Positions 1-5,452 of a stretch of 5,452 bases of DNA are shown here, in pieces. Below the pieces are notes generated by a model, which saw nothing but the letters and a program-made list of their open reading frames with translations, had not been told where the DNA came from and made no database searches. The DNA lies in NCBI GenBank assembly GCA_028709355.1, contig JAQVXF010000090.1, positions 1 through 5,452 of the forward strand, written 5' to 3'. The position numbers were made by a program, and so were the translations under genes. This DNA comes from Syntrophomonas sp. Lineage in GTDB: Bacteria > Bacillota > Syntrophomonadia > Syntrophomonadales > Syntrophomonadaceae. Every line of letters starts with the position of its first letter. Position 1 is the first letter of the stretch.

Positions 1-45
1 AGGCAGAACGGGCAAAATTTGTTATATTGACCGTATTAGTAATAA

Positions 46-52
46 AAGGAGG
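46..52 (+). promoter_or_regulatory. Ribosome binding site of the lipoprotein gene (decides the start)
   Basis: The sequence AAGGAGG directly abuts an ATG at position 53, which is too close to be used with it. The in-frame ATG at 62 lies nine bases downstream, a normal distance, so 62 is the better start. It also gives a cleaner signal peptide beginning M-V-K-K-R. Confidence 0.85.
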
Positions 53-61
53 ATGGAAGCG

Positions 62-1519
62 ATGGTCAAAAAGAGGTGGCTGGCGTTGCTGCTGGCCTTG
101 TTGATGGGGATGAGCATCCTCACCGGTTGCAGCCCCGCCGAGAAGAGTTATTACAGTCTGATGAGAGAGGTCAGTACCCAGAAGGTCTTTGAGGACAGCG
201 GCAGCTACATAATCAACCTGACCACCCTGCCGGCCAGTATGTTCAGCGGCCCGGAAGCCATGAGCGCCCAAACCCTGAGCACCGCCCTGGGCCAACTGCG
301 GATCGAATACCGGGGCCAGGTGGATATGAACCAGGAGGTTTTCCGCTATGACTATACCATCCTGGACAATCGCAGCCAAGCCCGCAAGGGTGACTTCTCG
401 GTAGCCTATAAGGGCGGAATGATGTACATCAAGGTCGATGGGATAATGAATTTCATCAAGGAATTCGGCAATCCGGTCGAAAGGCAGAACCTGGACCGCA
501 TCTTCGCGGGAGTGGAGTGGATCAGCATGAGTGACCAGGAGTTGACCGGAGCGTTGGCGGTTGGCAGCCAGCCAGGTCTCACCGGCTCAATGTTCAGGCA
601 GTCATCCGGGCAGCAGCTGATATTCCAAAAACTGCTGGATGGGTTGGTCAATGACGTCTACAGCGATTATTCCACCAGTTTGGTCTCCCAAAACGGTAAT
701 AAATACGTCATGACCTTACAGGGCCGCGACTTGATGGACGTATTTAAATCAGGGGCGGTGTACACCATCAACAATATCGACAAGGTGAGCCTGTCTCTCC
801 AGAATTTCCTCACTGGCTTGACCCCGGCCGAAGCGGCCCAGTTAGGACTGACCCCGGATGCCCGTATGCAAGCCATGCAGGGCCTGCAGCAGATGGTGAC
901 GGAAGTCAAAAGGGACGGCCAGAGCGCCATCCGGGAGATCGAGAGCATGAGTGCGGCCTCAGAAGCTGAGATGCTCAGGGTCATCAATGATTCAGCGATA
1001 GTGTCCAGCATCGAAAAGACCGGGACCAATACCTACCAGGTCACCAGTCGTATCCATCTCAACATCAGTGATCCGGCCAAGCCGGGTGACCGGTTGGCCG
1101 GCAGCTTCAGTACCGAACAGAATATCCGCACCGGCACTACCGTACAGGTGGCGATTCCGGTGGGGGCAGTCTCCATGAGCCAGTTGCAGGCCAAGATGCC
1201 TCGTAACATGACGGTCAATATCGACAGTGGGGCTTATACCAGCAGCAACGGCCTGTTGAGCAACAACGGCCGGTTGAGCGTTCAGATGGTGGAAGGCCGT
1301 ACTTACCTGCCCCTGCGCATGGTAGGGGAGTCTTTGGGTGAAACGGTGGGCTGGGATCAGGCTGCCCACCAGGCCTATGTTGTCCAGAACGGTCAGCGTA
1401 TCAATATGGCTGGGGTAATCGTCAACAGCCGCACCTACATCAAGATGCGCGATTTCGAGAAGCTGGGCTTCGCGGTTGGCTGGAACGACTATACCCGTAC
1501 CGTCACGGTGCAGAAATAG
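62..1519 (+). CDS. Secreted lipoprotein with C-terminal copper-amine-oxidase-like (stalk) domain
   Basis: This encodes a 485-residue predicted lipoprotein. The N-terminus is a lipoprotein signal peptide: basic M-V-K-K-R, a hydrophobic core, then the lipobox L-T-G-C with Cys23, the only cysteine in the protein. It should be lipidated and held on the outer face of the membrane. Residues about 30-400 are mostly polar and look beta-rich; they include a Y-K-G-G-M-M-Y-I-K-V-D-G stretch (about 116-127) of the kind seen in extracytoplasmic beta-sheet lipoproteins. I do not recognise a named domain there. Residues about 403-485 match the copper amine oxidase N-terminal-like family in pattern, as two half-repeats: G-R-T-Y-L-P-L-R (about 412) leading to V-G-W-D, and S-R-T-Y-I-K-M-R (about 456) leading to V-G-W-N, the second ending T-V-T-V. 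Despite its name, this domain is not evidence of oxidase activity or copper binding; it is common at the ends of Firmicute surface proteins. No substrate or pathway can be assigned. The next gene on the strand is 279 bases away, so no operon is implied. Confidence 0.9.
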   Translation: MVKKRWLALLLALLMGMSILTGCSPAEKSYYSLMREVSTQKVFEDSGSYIINLTTLPASMFSGPEAMSAQTLSTALGQLRIEYRGQVDMNQEVFRYDYTILDNRSQARKGDFSVAYKGGMMYIKVDGIMNFIKEFGNPVERQNLDRIFAGVEWISMSDQELTGALAVGSQPGLTGSMFRQSSGQQLIFQKLLDGLVNDVYSDYSTSLVSQNGNKYVMTLQGRDLMDVFKSGAVYTINNIDKVSLSLQNFLTGLTPAEAAQLGLTPDARMQAMQGLQQMVTEVKRDGQSAIREIESMSAASEAEMLRVINDSAIVSSIEKTGTNTYQVTSRIHLNISDPAKPGDRLAGSFSTEQNIRTGTTVQVAIPVGAVSMSQLQAKMPRNMTVNIDSGAYTSSNGLLSNNGRLSVQMVEGRTYLPLRMVGESLGETVGWDQAAHQAYVVQNGQRINMAGVIVNSRTYIKMRDFEKLGFAVGWNDYTRTVTVQK

Positions 1520-1529
1520 AAGCTGGACT

Positions 1530-1750
1530 GCCGGCCCATTAGGTAATAGCCGGCTGCCGAAGGGGGCAATCATCCCTGTCCGCTTAGCGACAGGGGTGTT
1601 CCCCGTTACCGCCTGGCAGGGCTGGGGTCTCTGGAAAATGCCGGCACCTGCTCAGGAGCAGTGCAGGACCCTGTGATTATGCGATGGCTATTTCCCCAGA
1701 TGCCCTTTTGCGGAAATATTTGGTCGATAAAAGAGGGTTTTGCTATCGCC
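1530..1750 (+). other. Candidate structured RNA or leader upstream of the GGDEF-EAL gene
   Basis: This non-coding region contains three successive groups of nested complementary segments. (1) GGTAA 1542-1546 pairs with TTACC 1606-1610; inside it GGGG 1563-1566 pairs with CCCC 1601-1604, and inside that is a hairpin, CCCTGTC 1574-1580 with GACAGGG 1589-1595. (2) TGGGGTC 1623-1629 pairs with GACCCTG 1667-1673 (two G-U pairs) and encloses CTGCTC 1648-1653 with GAGCAG 1656-1661. (3) GCGATGGC 1681-1688 pairs with GCTATCGC 1742-1749 (one G-U) and encloses TATTTCC 1689-1695 with GGAAATA 1712-1718. I checked for the signatures of c-di-GMP-I, TPP, FMN, cobalamin, T-box and similar RNAs and did not see them. 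It could be the 5' leader of the GGDEF-EAL gene, a 3' end structure of the lipoprotein transcript, or chance pairing in GC-rich DNA. Confidence 0.35.
1572..1597 (+). repeat. Strong hairpin between the lipoprotein and GGDEF-EAL genes
   Basis: A nine-pair inverted repeat (1572-1580 with 1589-1597; seven perfect pairs CCCTGTC/GACAGGG, plus one G-T and one A-T at the base) has an eight-base loop. It lies 52 bases after the lipoprotein stop codon. No run of T follows on either strand, so it is not a canonical intrinsic terminator. It may still stabilise the 3' end of the upstream transcript. Confidence 0.5.
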
Positions 1751-1775
1751 ATGTAGAATACCAAACCGGTTTAAG

Positions 1776-1788
1776 TTTTTTGGGGGGG
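1776..1788 (+). repeat. T6G7 homopolymer junction just before the TTG start
   Basis: Six T (1776-1781) run straight into seven G (1782-1788), ending ten bases before the TTG start at 1799. The G run and the GGGAG at 1791-1795 are the only purine-rich segments able to act as a ribosome binding site for this start. A change in tract length would alter the distance to the start codon. Confidence 0.5.
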
Positions 1789-1798
1789 TTGGGAGCAG

Positions 1799-3421
1799 TT
1801 GGACAGGAGGACCTGGAATAGAGTCCTATCAGGGCTTATCCTCATATACAGCCTGGTCAGCTTGGCAGCCATGCTGCTTTGGAACCCCACTTGGCCGATA
1901 AGCCAGGACTTGACCACCATTTTGCTGGTAAGTTCTTTGCTGTGCTTATTGGCCCTTTATTTATATAATGGCTCGGTGATAAGAAAAGAGCGACAGGCTT
2001 GGATGCAACGGACCCGCCAATTGGAAGAGGAAGTGGCGCAGCGTTCCGAACAGCTGCAGGAAAAGAATTCCCAGCTGAAGACGTTTATGGAGGATATCCA
2101 TCACTTGGGCTACTATGATGCCCTGACCGACCTGCCCAACCGCAGGTTGTTTTTGCGTTACCTGACCAAAGCTTTGGAGAGCGCCCGCTATGAAGGCAAG
2201 ATGTTTGCCGTCCTGTTTATCGATCTGGACAACTTCAAAGTGCTCAATGACAACCTGGGGCATAATCTGGGGGATCTGGTATTGAAGAAGGTGGGCGAAA
2301 AGATCAGTGCCGCCCTGCGCCCGCTCGATACGGTGTCCCGCCATGGGGGCGACGAATTTATGGTCCTCCTCAATGAGATCAGCGGAGTGGACCAAGCCCG
2401 GCAGGTGATCGATGCCATCCACCAGAGCATCCAGGACCCGTTCATGCTCACCGATGATATGGAGATATTCGTGGAAGCCAGCATCGGGGTGGCTTTCTAC
2501 CCCCGCCATGGCGACAATATCGACAACCTCATCAAGTACGCCGATATAGCCATGTACGAAGCCAAGCAGCAGGGCAAGAACCAGTCTATCGTCTACACGG
2601 TGGAGATGCACAAGTACTATGCGCGCCGTATGGCCCTCGATAATGAGCTGCGTTCTGCCTTGAAGAACCAGGAGTTCAGCCTCTACTACCAGCCCCAGGT
2701 CAGCATCGAGACCGGTGATATCGTTGGGGTGGAGGCTCTGGTCCGCTGGCATAATCACATCCTGGGGGCGGTCAATCCCTCGGAATTGATCCCCATAGTC
2801 GAAGAAAACGGGCAGATCATACCCCTGGGAGAGTGGGTTTTGACCACCGCCTGCCGACAGCTGCGGGAATGGCACGATGAGGGTTACCGTATACCCAAGA
2901 TCTCGGTCAACGTATCCCCGGTCCAGTTCAACAGTGAGAAGTTAGTCGGCAGCGTGCAGCGAATTCTGCGGGAGACCAGGTTGGCTCCGGAGTACCTCGA
3001 GCTGGAGATTACCGAGGGAGTGGCTATCTTCAATGAAAAGGCGGTTTCCAACAAACTGATGGCCTTGAATGAACTGGGGGTCAAGCTGGCCCTGGACGAT
3101 TTTGGTACCGGTTACTCCTGCCTGGCTTATCTGTCGCAATACCCGGTGGACACTCTGAAGATAGATCAGCGTTTCATCAAGAACCTCCAGAACCGGGATA
3201 ACCGCATGTTGGTCGACACCATGATCACCATGGCTCACAATTTTGATCTGCGGGTAATCGCCGAAGGAGTGAGCACCATCGAGCAGTACAACTTCATCCG
3301 GGAGAAAGGCTGCGATGAGATGCAGGGTTACCTGATCAGTGAACCACTGAGCAGCGATAGCCTGATCCGGTTGGTGGAGATGTACAACCAGAAGACCACC
3401 TACATCAAGGGCATCAGTTAG
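1799..3421 (+). CDS. Membrane-bound GGDEF-EAL protein (diguanylate cyclase / c-di-GMP phosphodiesterase)
   Basis: The 540-residue protein has two predicted membrane helices (about 8-28 and 38-57) joined by a short outside loop. A charged coiled-coil-like linker follows (about 63-100), then GGDEF (about 105-265) and EAL (about 285-530) domains. In GGDEF, the metal-binding D142 of F-I-D-L-D-N-F-K, the signature G183-G-D-E-F187 and the product-inhibition site R174-P-L-D177, five residues upstream, are all present. In EAL, E312-A-L, N371 in S-V-N-V-S, E403 of E-I-T-E, D433-D434-F-G-T-G-Y-S, K454, E489 of A-E-G and Q509 of M-Q-G-Y are intact. Both synthesis of c-di-GMP from GTP and its hydrolysis to pGpG are therefore possible. 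There is no PAS, GAF or large extracytoplasmic sensor, so any signal probably acts through the membrane hairpin or linker. The TTG start is the only initiation codon between the in-frame stop at 1772-1774 and the ATG at 1871, which would delete the first helix. Its ribosome binding site is poor (GGGAG, three bases away). An AGGAGG at 1805-1810 has no suitable start after it. Confidence 0.93.
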   Translation: MDRRTWNRVLSGLILIYSLVSLAAMLLWNPTWPISQDLTTILLVSSLLCLLALYLYNGSVIRKERQAWMQRTRQLEEEVAQRSEQLQEKNSQLKTFMEDIHHLGYYDALTDLPNRRLFLRYLTKALESARYEGKMFAVLFIDLDNFKVLNDNLGHNLGDLVLKKVGEKISAALRPLDTVSRHGGDEFMVLLNEISGVDQARQVIDAIHQSIQDPFMLTDDMEIFVEASIGVAFYPRHGDNIDNLIKYADIAMYEAKQQGKNQSIVYTVEMHKYYARRMALDNELRSALKNQEFSLYYQPQVSIETGDIVGVEALVRWHNHILGAVNPSELIPIVEENGQIIPLGEWVLTTACRQLREWHDEGYRIPKISVNVSPVQFNSEKLVGSVQRILRETRLAPEYLELEITEGVAIFNEKAVSNKLMALNELGVKLALDDFGTGYSCLAYLSQYPVDTLKIDQRFIKNLQNRDNRMLVDTMITMAHNFDLRVIAEGVSTIEQYNFIREKGCDEMQGYLISEPLSSDSLIRLVEMYNQKTTYIKGIS

Positions 3422-3620
3422 CCCCTAAGTTGTTCGCCTTTCTCTGCGTCCGGACATCTACCCCTGTATCCGTTTGCATGCTTGTTCTGTCGGGCCGGTC
3501 CATCTTCCCCATCCACCCGGTTAATATCATTATTATCGCAGGCCGGACTGGCCTTCTCCTGGATATGGGCAGCCATAAGGGCATTTGATCTGGCTTTGGG
3601 AGCCACCCATCTTGGGGGAG

Positions 3621-3658
3621 AAAAAAACAGCCTTGCTTTTCTGTACAGCAAGGCTGTT
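3621..3658 (-). terminator. Intrinsic terminator of the small membrane-protein gene
   Basis: A perfect 12-pair inverted repeat (AACAGCCTTGCT at 3626-3637, AGCAAGGCTGTT at 3647-3658) has a nine-base loop. It is preceded on the + strand by a run of A (3621-3627), which becomes the U tract when read from the minus strand. It starts ten bases past the stop codon of the minus-strand gene at 3669. No T run follows on the + strand, so it should work in one direction only and does not terminate the GGDEF-EAL transcript. Confidence 0.93.
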
Positions 3659-3668
3659 GGTGTTGGGA

Positions 3669-4067
3669 TTAGAAATTCCAGGAACCGTCTGGGTTCCAAC
3701 GGCTCTGTTTAGGTTCGGCCAGTCCCAGTTGTACCTTAATAATATGGGTGACCGTGTCGTACTCCTTGAAATAACCCTGCTCCACACAAACCGGGTCGGG
3801 TTGGATACCTTGCCGCTCGGCCTCGGCCACCGTCCTGGCGGTCAGCGCCTTTAGATCCAAACCGGGGGGATAACGATGGTTGTCTATGTAGGGCGGGGCG
3901 TAATAGGTGTTGTGGACTGGGTCGAAGTATACTACGGCATTGTCCGGCGCATGGTAGGTGATATCAACAGTGGTACCGATGAGGCCCATCAGGGCAAATA
4001 TACCCACCACCAGTGCCATCATATACCAGAATCTTTCCATAGGGGAACGCTCTTTCCTGAACGTCAT
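3669..4067 (-). CDS. Small single-pass membrane protein of unknown function
   Basis: This 132-residue protein is not one I recognise. The N-terminus is basic and polar (M-T-F-R-K-E-R-S), followed by one hydrophobic helix at about 13-34. The remaining roughly 98 residues probably lie outside the membrane, by the positive-inside rule. The segment just after the helix (37-70) is rich in Tyr, Pro, Asp and His, including D-P-V-H-N-T-Y-Y-A-P-P-Y. Residues 71-115 look helical then beta, with a single Cys94, and the tail ends W-N-P-D-G-S-W-N-F. The ATG at 4067 is chosen over an upstream ATG at 4112 because GGGAGG sits eight bases before it. That it is a real gene is supported by its own promoter, ribosome binding site and strong terminator, all in register. 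It is a single-gene unit facing away from the aminotransferase. No function is assigned. Confidence 0.85.
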   Translation of the reverse strand: MTFRKERSPMERFWYMMALVVGIFALMGLIGTTVDITYHAPDNAVVYFDPVHNTYYAPPYIDNHRYPPGLDLKALTARTVAEAERQGIQPDPVCVEQGYFKEYDTVTHIIKVQLGLAEPKQSRWNPDGSWNF

Positions 4068-4075
4068 CAAGTAAA

Positions 4076-4081
4076 CCTCCC
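4076..4081 (-). promoter_or_regulatory. Ribosome binding site of the small membrane-protein gene
   Basis: CCTCCC on the + strand reads GGGAGG on the minus strand, eight bases before the ATG at 4067-4065. This decides the start in favour of 4067. The longer in-frame ATG at 4112 has no such site. Confidence 0.85.
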
Positions 4082-4123
4082 TATAAAAATCTTTCCGCCC
4101 ATTCCGCCGCAAGCGGTTGAATG

Positions 4124-4140
4124 ATATCGAATACCGATAT
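4124..4140. promoter_or_regulatory. Candidate operator: perfect 6-5-6 inverted repeat
   Basis: ATATCG (4124-4129) and CGATAT (4135-4140) are exact inverted copies around the five-base spacer AATAC. The repeat overlaps the last bases of the predicted minus-strand -10 element and covers the predicted transcription start near 4132. A dimeric repressor bound there would block the promoter. The cognate regulator is not in the window. The stem is too short and AT-rich to be a convincing terminator, though TTT follows on the + strand. Confidence 0.5.
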
Positions 4141-4167
4141 TTTAAGCCTAATTAGCGGACCTGTAAA
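4139..4167 (-). promoter_or_regulatory. Promoter of the small membrane-protein gene
   Basis: Read on the minus strand, there is a -35 element TTTACA (4167-4162, five of six consensus bases), a 17-base spacer and a -10 element TAAAAT (4144-4139, five of six). Transcription should start near 4132, giving a leader of about 65 bases before the ATG at 4067. Confidence 0.65.
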
Positions 4168-4358
4168 GATTGGCGGTCTGAATCCCTATACCTGATGCTT
4201 GTCCCCGCCTAGAACACTGTCAGGCCGGGCTGACCCGAATGGTCCGGTTTGGTCTTGGTGGGCTCAACCGGCGGCCCCCATGATCTGCGGTTTGGAACCA
4301 GGCCCCCGCAGCGGCTCCGGTCATGCCCAGACCAGTGCAGAATGACCATCGAATCTGG
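4168..4358. other. Gene-free divergent intergenic core with short inverted repeats
   Basis: The full gap between the two divergent start codons is 350 bases. Outside the promoters it holds no gene I can support. From about 4200 to 4345 it is GC-rich, with several short inverted repeats: GTCAG/CTGAC around 4218-4233, CCGGTT 4244-4249 with AACCGG 4266-4271, and CTGCGG 4285-4290 with CCGCAG 4306-4311. GGCCCCC occurs twice as a direct repeat (4273 and 4301). No T-box, known riboswitch or tRNA pattern was seen. It could be a structured RNA, a regulator-binding region or a decayed gene. Confidence 0.4.
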
Positions 4359-4387
4359 TGGACTTTGCTACTAGCCTTTAATAGAAT
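4359..4387 (+). promoter_or_regulatory. Probable promoter of the aminotransferase gene
   Basis: A -35 element TGGACT (4359-4364, four of six consensus bases), a 17-base spacer and a -10 element TAGAAT (4382-4387, five of six) predict a start near 4394 and a short leader of about 24 bases. If this is the main promoter, the GC-rich repeats at 4200-4345 are upstream DNA and not part of the leader. Confidence 0.5.
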
Positions 4388-4404
4388 GATAAGAACAATC
4401 GAAC

Positions 4405-4410
4405 AAGGAG
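4405..4410 (+). promoter_or_regulatory. Ribosome binding site of the aminotransferase gene
   Basis: AAGGAG lies seven bases before the ATG at 4418, which supports that start over the next in-frame ATG three codons later. Confidence 0.85.
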
Positions 4411-4417
4411 TCATAAT

Positions 4418-5452
4418 ATGTCAGACATGCAATCATCTGCGCGTACCCAGCAATTGTCACCGTTTATCGTCATGGAGGTGCTGGAAAAGGCCCAGACCAT
4501 GATGGCGGCTGGTGCAGACATCATCCACCTGGAGGTGGGGGAACCGGATTTTCCAACCCCGGAACCGGTCAAAGAGGCCGCTATCAAGGCTATCCGGGAC
4601 AACGATACGCATTACACCCATAGCTTGGGCAAAATCACCCTGCGGGAAGAGATAGCCCGCTATTACATGCGCAAATATGGAGTGCAGATCTCCCCGGAAC
4701 AAATAATTGTGACCTCGGGCACTTCGCCCGGTATGCTGATGGTCTTCTCGGTCCTGCTGGAAAGGGGGGAAGAGGTGATCCTGCCCGATCCCTACTATGC
4801 CTGCTATCCCAATTTCATCCGCTACGTGGACGGGGAGCCGGTAGTAGTCCCGGTGTACGAGGAGGATGGCTTTAAATATCGACCCGGTGACATCAGGCAG
4901 CGGCTGACCCCCAAGACCAAAGGGATATTGATCAATTCGCCCAGCAACCCCACCGGGGTGGTCCTGGGGGGGGCTGATCTGCAGGCGGCCGCCGACTTGG
5001 GTCCGGTAATCATCTCGGATGAGATATATAACGGCCTCAACTACGAGGACGAGGAACATACTATCCTGGAATATACTGACCGGGCCTTCGTCATCAACGG
5101 CTTCTCCAAGCTGTATGCCATGACCGGCTGGCGCTTGGGTTACGTAATCGCTCCCCGGGAATATGTGCGTACCATCCAGACCATGCAGCAGAACCTGTTC
5201 ATCTGTGCTTCATCCTTCGCCCAGGAGGGGGGGATAGTGGCCTTGCGGGACTGCGATCCTCATGTCCAGGCAATGCGCGATATTTACAATCAGCGGCGGC
5301 TGTTCCTGTTGCAGCGCCTGAAAGAGATGGGCATAGCCACCCGGTTCGATCCCAGCGGGGCTTTCTATGCCCTGGCCAATGTCAAAAAATACAGTATGGA
5401 CTCCTATCAGCTGGCTTTTGAAATCCTGGAGAAGGCCAAGGTGGCGGTGACT
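4418..5452 (+). CDS. Class I/II PLP-dependent aminotransferase, 3' end outside the window
   Basis: The reading frame stays open for 345 codons to the window edge; family members usually run to about 380-400 residues, so roughly 40-50 are missing. It transfers an amino group between an amino acid and a 2-oxo acid using pyridoxal phosphate in the cytoplasm. Visible family features in order are G41-E-P-D-F-P-T-P near the N-terminus, H65-Y-T-H-S-L-G, T99-S-G-T-S-P for cofactor phosphate contact, N177-P-T-G, S200-D201-E-I-Y204 (Asp to the pyridine nitrogen), and S230-K231 with Lys231 as the Schiff-base lysine, followed by G-W-R239-L-G-Y. The linker between N-P-T-G and S-D-E-I-Y is a few residues shorter than in typical aspartate aminotransferases. 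From memory this matches a subfamily with T-H-Y-T-H-S-L-G and D-P-x-Y-A-C-Y-P-N-F, so it is probably not a deletion. The C-terminal arginine that binds the substrate carboxylate lies beyond the window, so substrate (aspartate, alanine, aromatic or other) is undetermined. An 8-G run sits at 4966-4973, but the frame is intact. Confidence 0.93.
   Translation, partial: MSDMQSSARTQQLSPFIVMEVLEKAQTMMAAGADIIHLEVGEPDFPTPEPVKEAAIKAIRDNDTHYTHSLGKITLREEIARYYMRKYGVQISPEQIIVTSGTSPGMLMVFSVLLERGEEVILPDPYYACYPNFIRYVDGEPVVVPVYEEDGFKYRPGDIRQRLTPKTKGILINSPSNPTGVVLGGADLQAAADLGPVIISDEIYNGLNYEDEEHTILEYTDRAFVINGFSKLYAMTGWRLGYVIAPREYVRTIQTMQQNLFICASSFAQEGGIVALRDCDPHVQAMRDIYNQRRLFLLQRLKEMGIATRFDPSGAFYALANVKKYSMDSYQLAFEILEKAKVAVT

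Noticed and set aside
992..1573. 193-codon minus-strand open frame
   Set aside because: Antisense to the lipoprotein and its stalk domain; no sensible start context.
1530..1645. Three GCCGGC palindromes (1530, 1549, 1640) as possible protein-binding repeats
   Set aside because: The same hexamer also occurs in the lipoprotein gene near 229 and 1097, so it seems to reflect local base composition; the flanks of the copies do not match.
1476..1676. 66-codon + strand open frame overlapping the end of the lipoprotein gene
   Set aside because: No ribosome binding site, it begins inside the lipoprotein gene, its composition is not protein-like, and it runs through strong hairpin arms.
1763..1772. 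AAACCGGTTT palindrome followed by T6 as an intrinsic terminator
   Set aside because: With a realistic loop only three A-T pairs remain, far too weak for a terminator stem.
1520..1798. Known c-di-GMP-I riboswitch upstream of the GGDEF-EAL gene
   Set aside because: The conserved GGGCAAACC-like and GCAAAGCC-like segments of that class are absent.
1961..2875. 304-codon minus-strand open frame
   Set aside because: It is wholly antisense to the GGDEF-EAL gene, whose motifs are unmistakable in the other frame; the antisense product is a His/Val/Asp-rich shadow.
3540..3554. AGGCC/GGCCT hairpin as terminator of the GGDEF-EAL gene
   Set aside because: Only five pairs and no T run after it; no convincing + strand terminator was found between 3422 and 3668.
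3482..3712. Small + strand open frame crossing the terminator at 3621-3658
   Set aside because: It starts with TTG without a ribosome binding site and reads through a perfect terminator stem into the antisense of the membrane-protein gene.
4457..5059. 200-codon minus-strand open frame
   Set aside because: Antisense to the aminotransferase, which carries all expected family motifs in order.

Overview
The window reads as chromosomal DNA from a moderately GC-rich Gram-positive-type bacterium, probably a Clostridia-class Firmicute (Syntrophomonas- or Pelotomaculum-like lineages would fit). The reasons are strong AAGGAGG-type ribosome binding sites, a lipoprotein with a C-terminal copper-amine-oxidase-like 'stalk' domain, a TTG start, and an aminotransferase of a subfamily I associate with anaerobes. 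The taxonomic guess is inference from style, not from a marker gene. No mobile element, CRISPR array, rRNA or tRNA was seen.

Layout. Bases 62-1519 (+) encode a secreted lipoprotein ending in a stalk domain. Bases 1520-1798 form a 279-base intergenic region unusually rich in nested inverted repeats. It ends in a T6G7 tract just before a TTG-started gene (1799-3421, +) for a membrane-bound GGDEF-EAL protein of cyclic-di-GMP turnover. Bases 3422-3620 hold no gene I can support and no convincing + strand terminator. A strong intrinsic terminator (3621-3658) then closes a minus-strand gene (3669-4067) for a small single-pass membrane protein of unknown function. This gene has its own promoter (4139-4167), and a perfect 6-5-6 inverted repeat overlaps the -10 element and the predicted start of transcription. 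Bases 4168-4358 are GC-rich, non-coding and contain short inverted repeats. A + strand promoter (4359-4387) and ribosome binding site then lead into a class I/II PLP-dependent aminotransferase (4418 to beyond the window end), cut off after 345 residues.

How they work together. The four genes do not look like one operon: each has its own intergenic region and one lies on the opposite strand. The nearest thing to a coherent system is the cyclic-di-GMP enzyme with its possibly structured leader. The small membrane-protein gene is a self-contained, apparently regulated unit. I found no multi-gene system that is clearly new. The best leads are the structured leader at 1530-1750, the promoter-overlapping operator at 4124-4140, and the unrecognised membrane protein.
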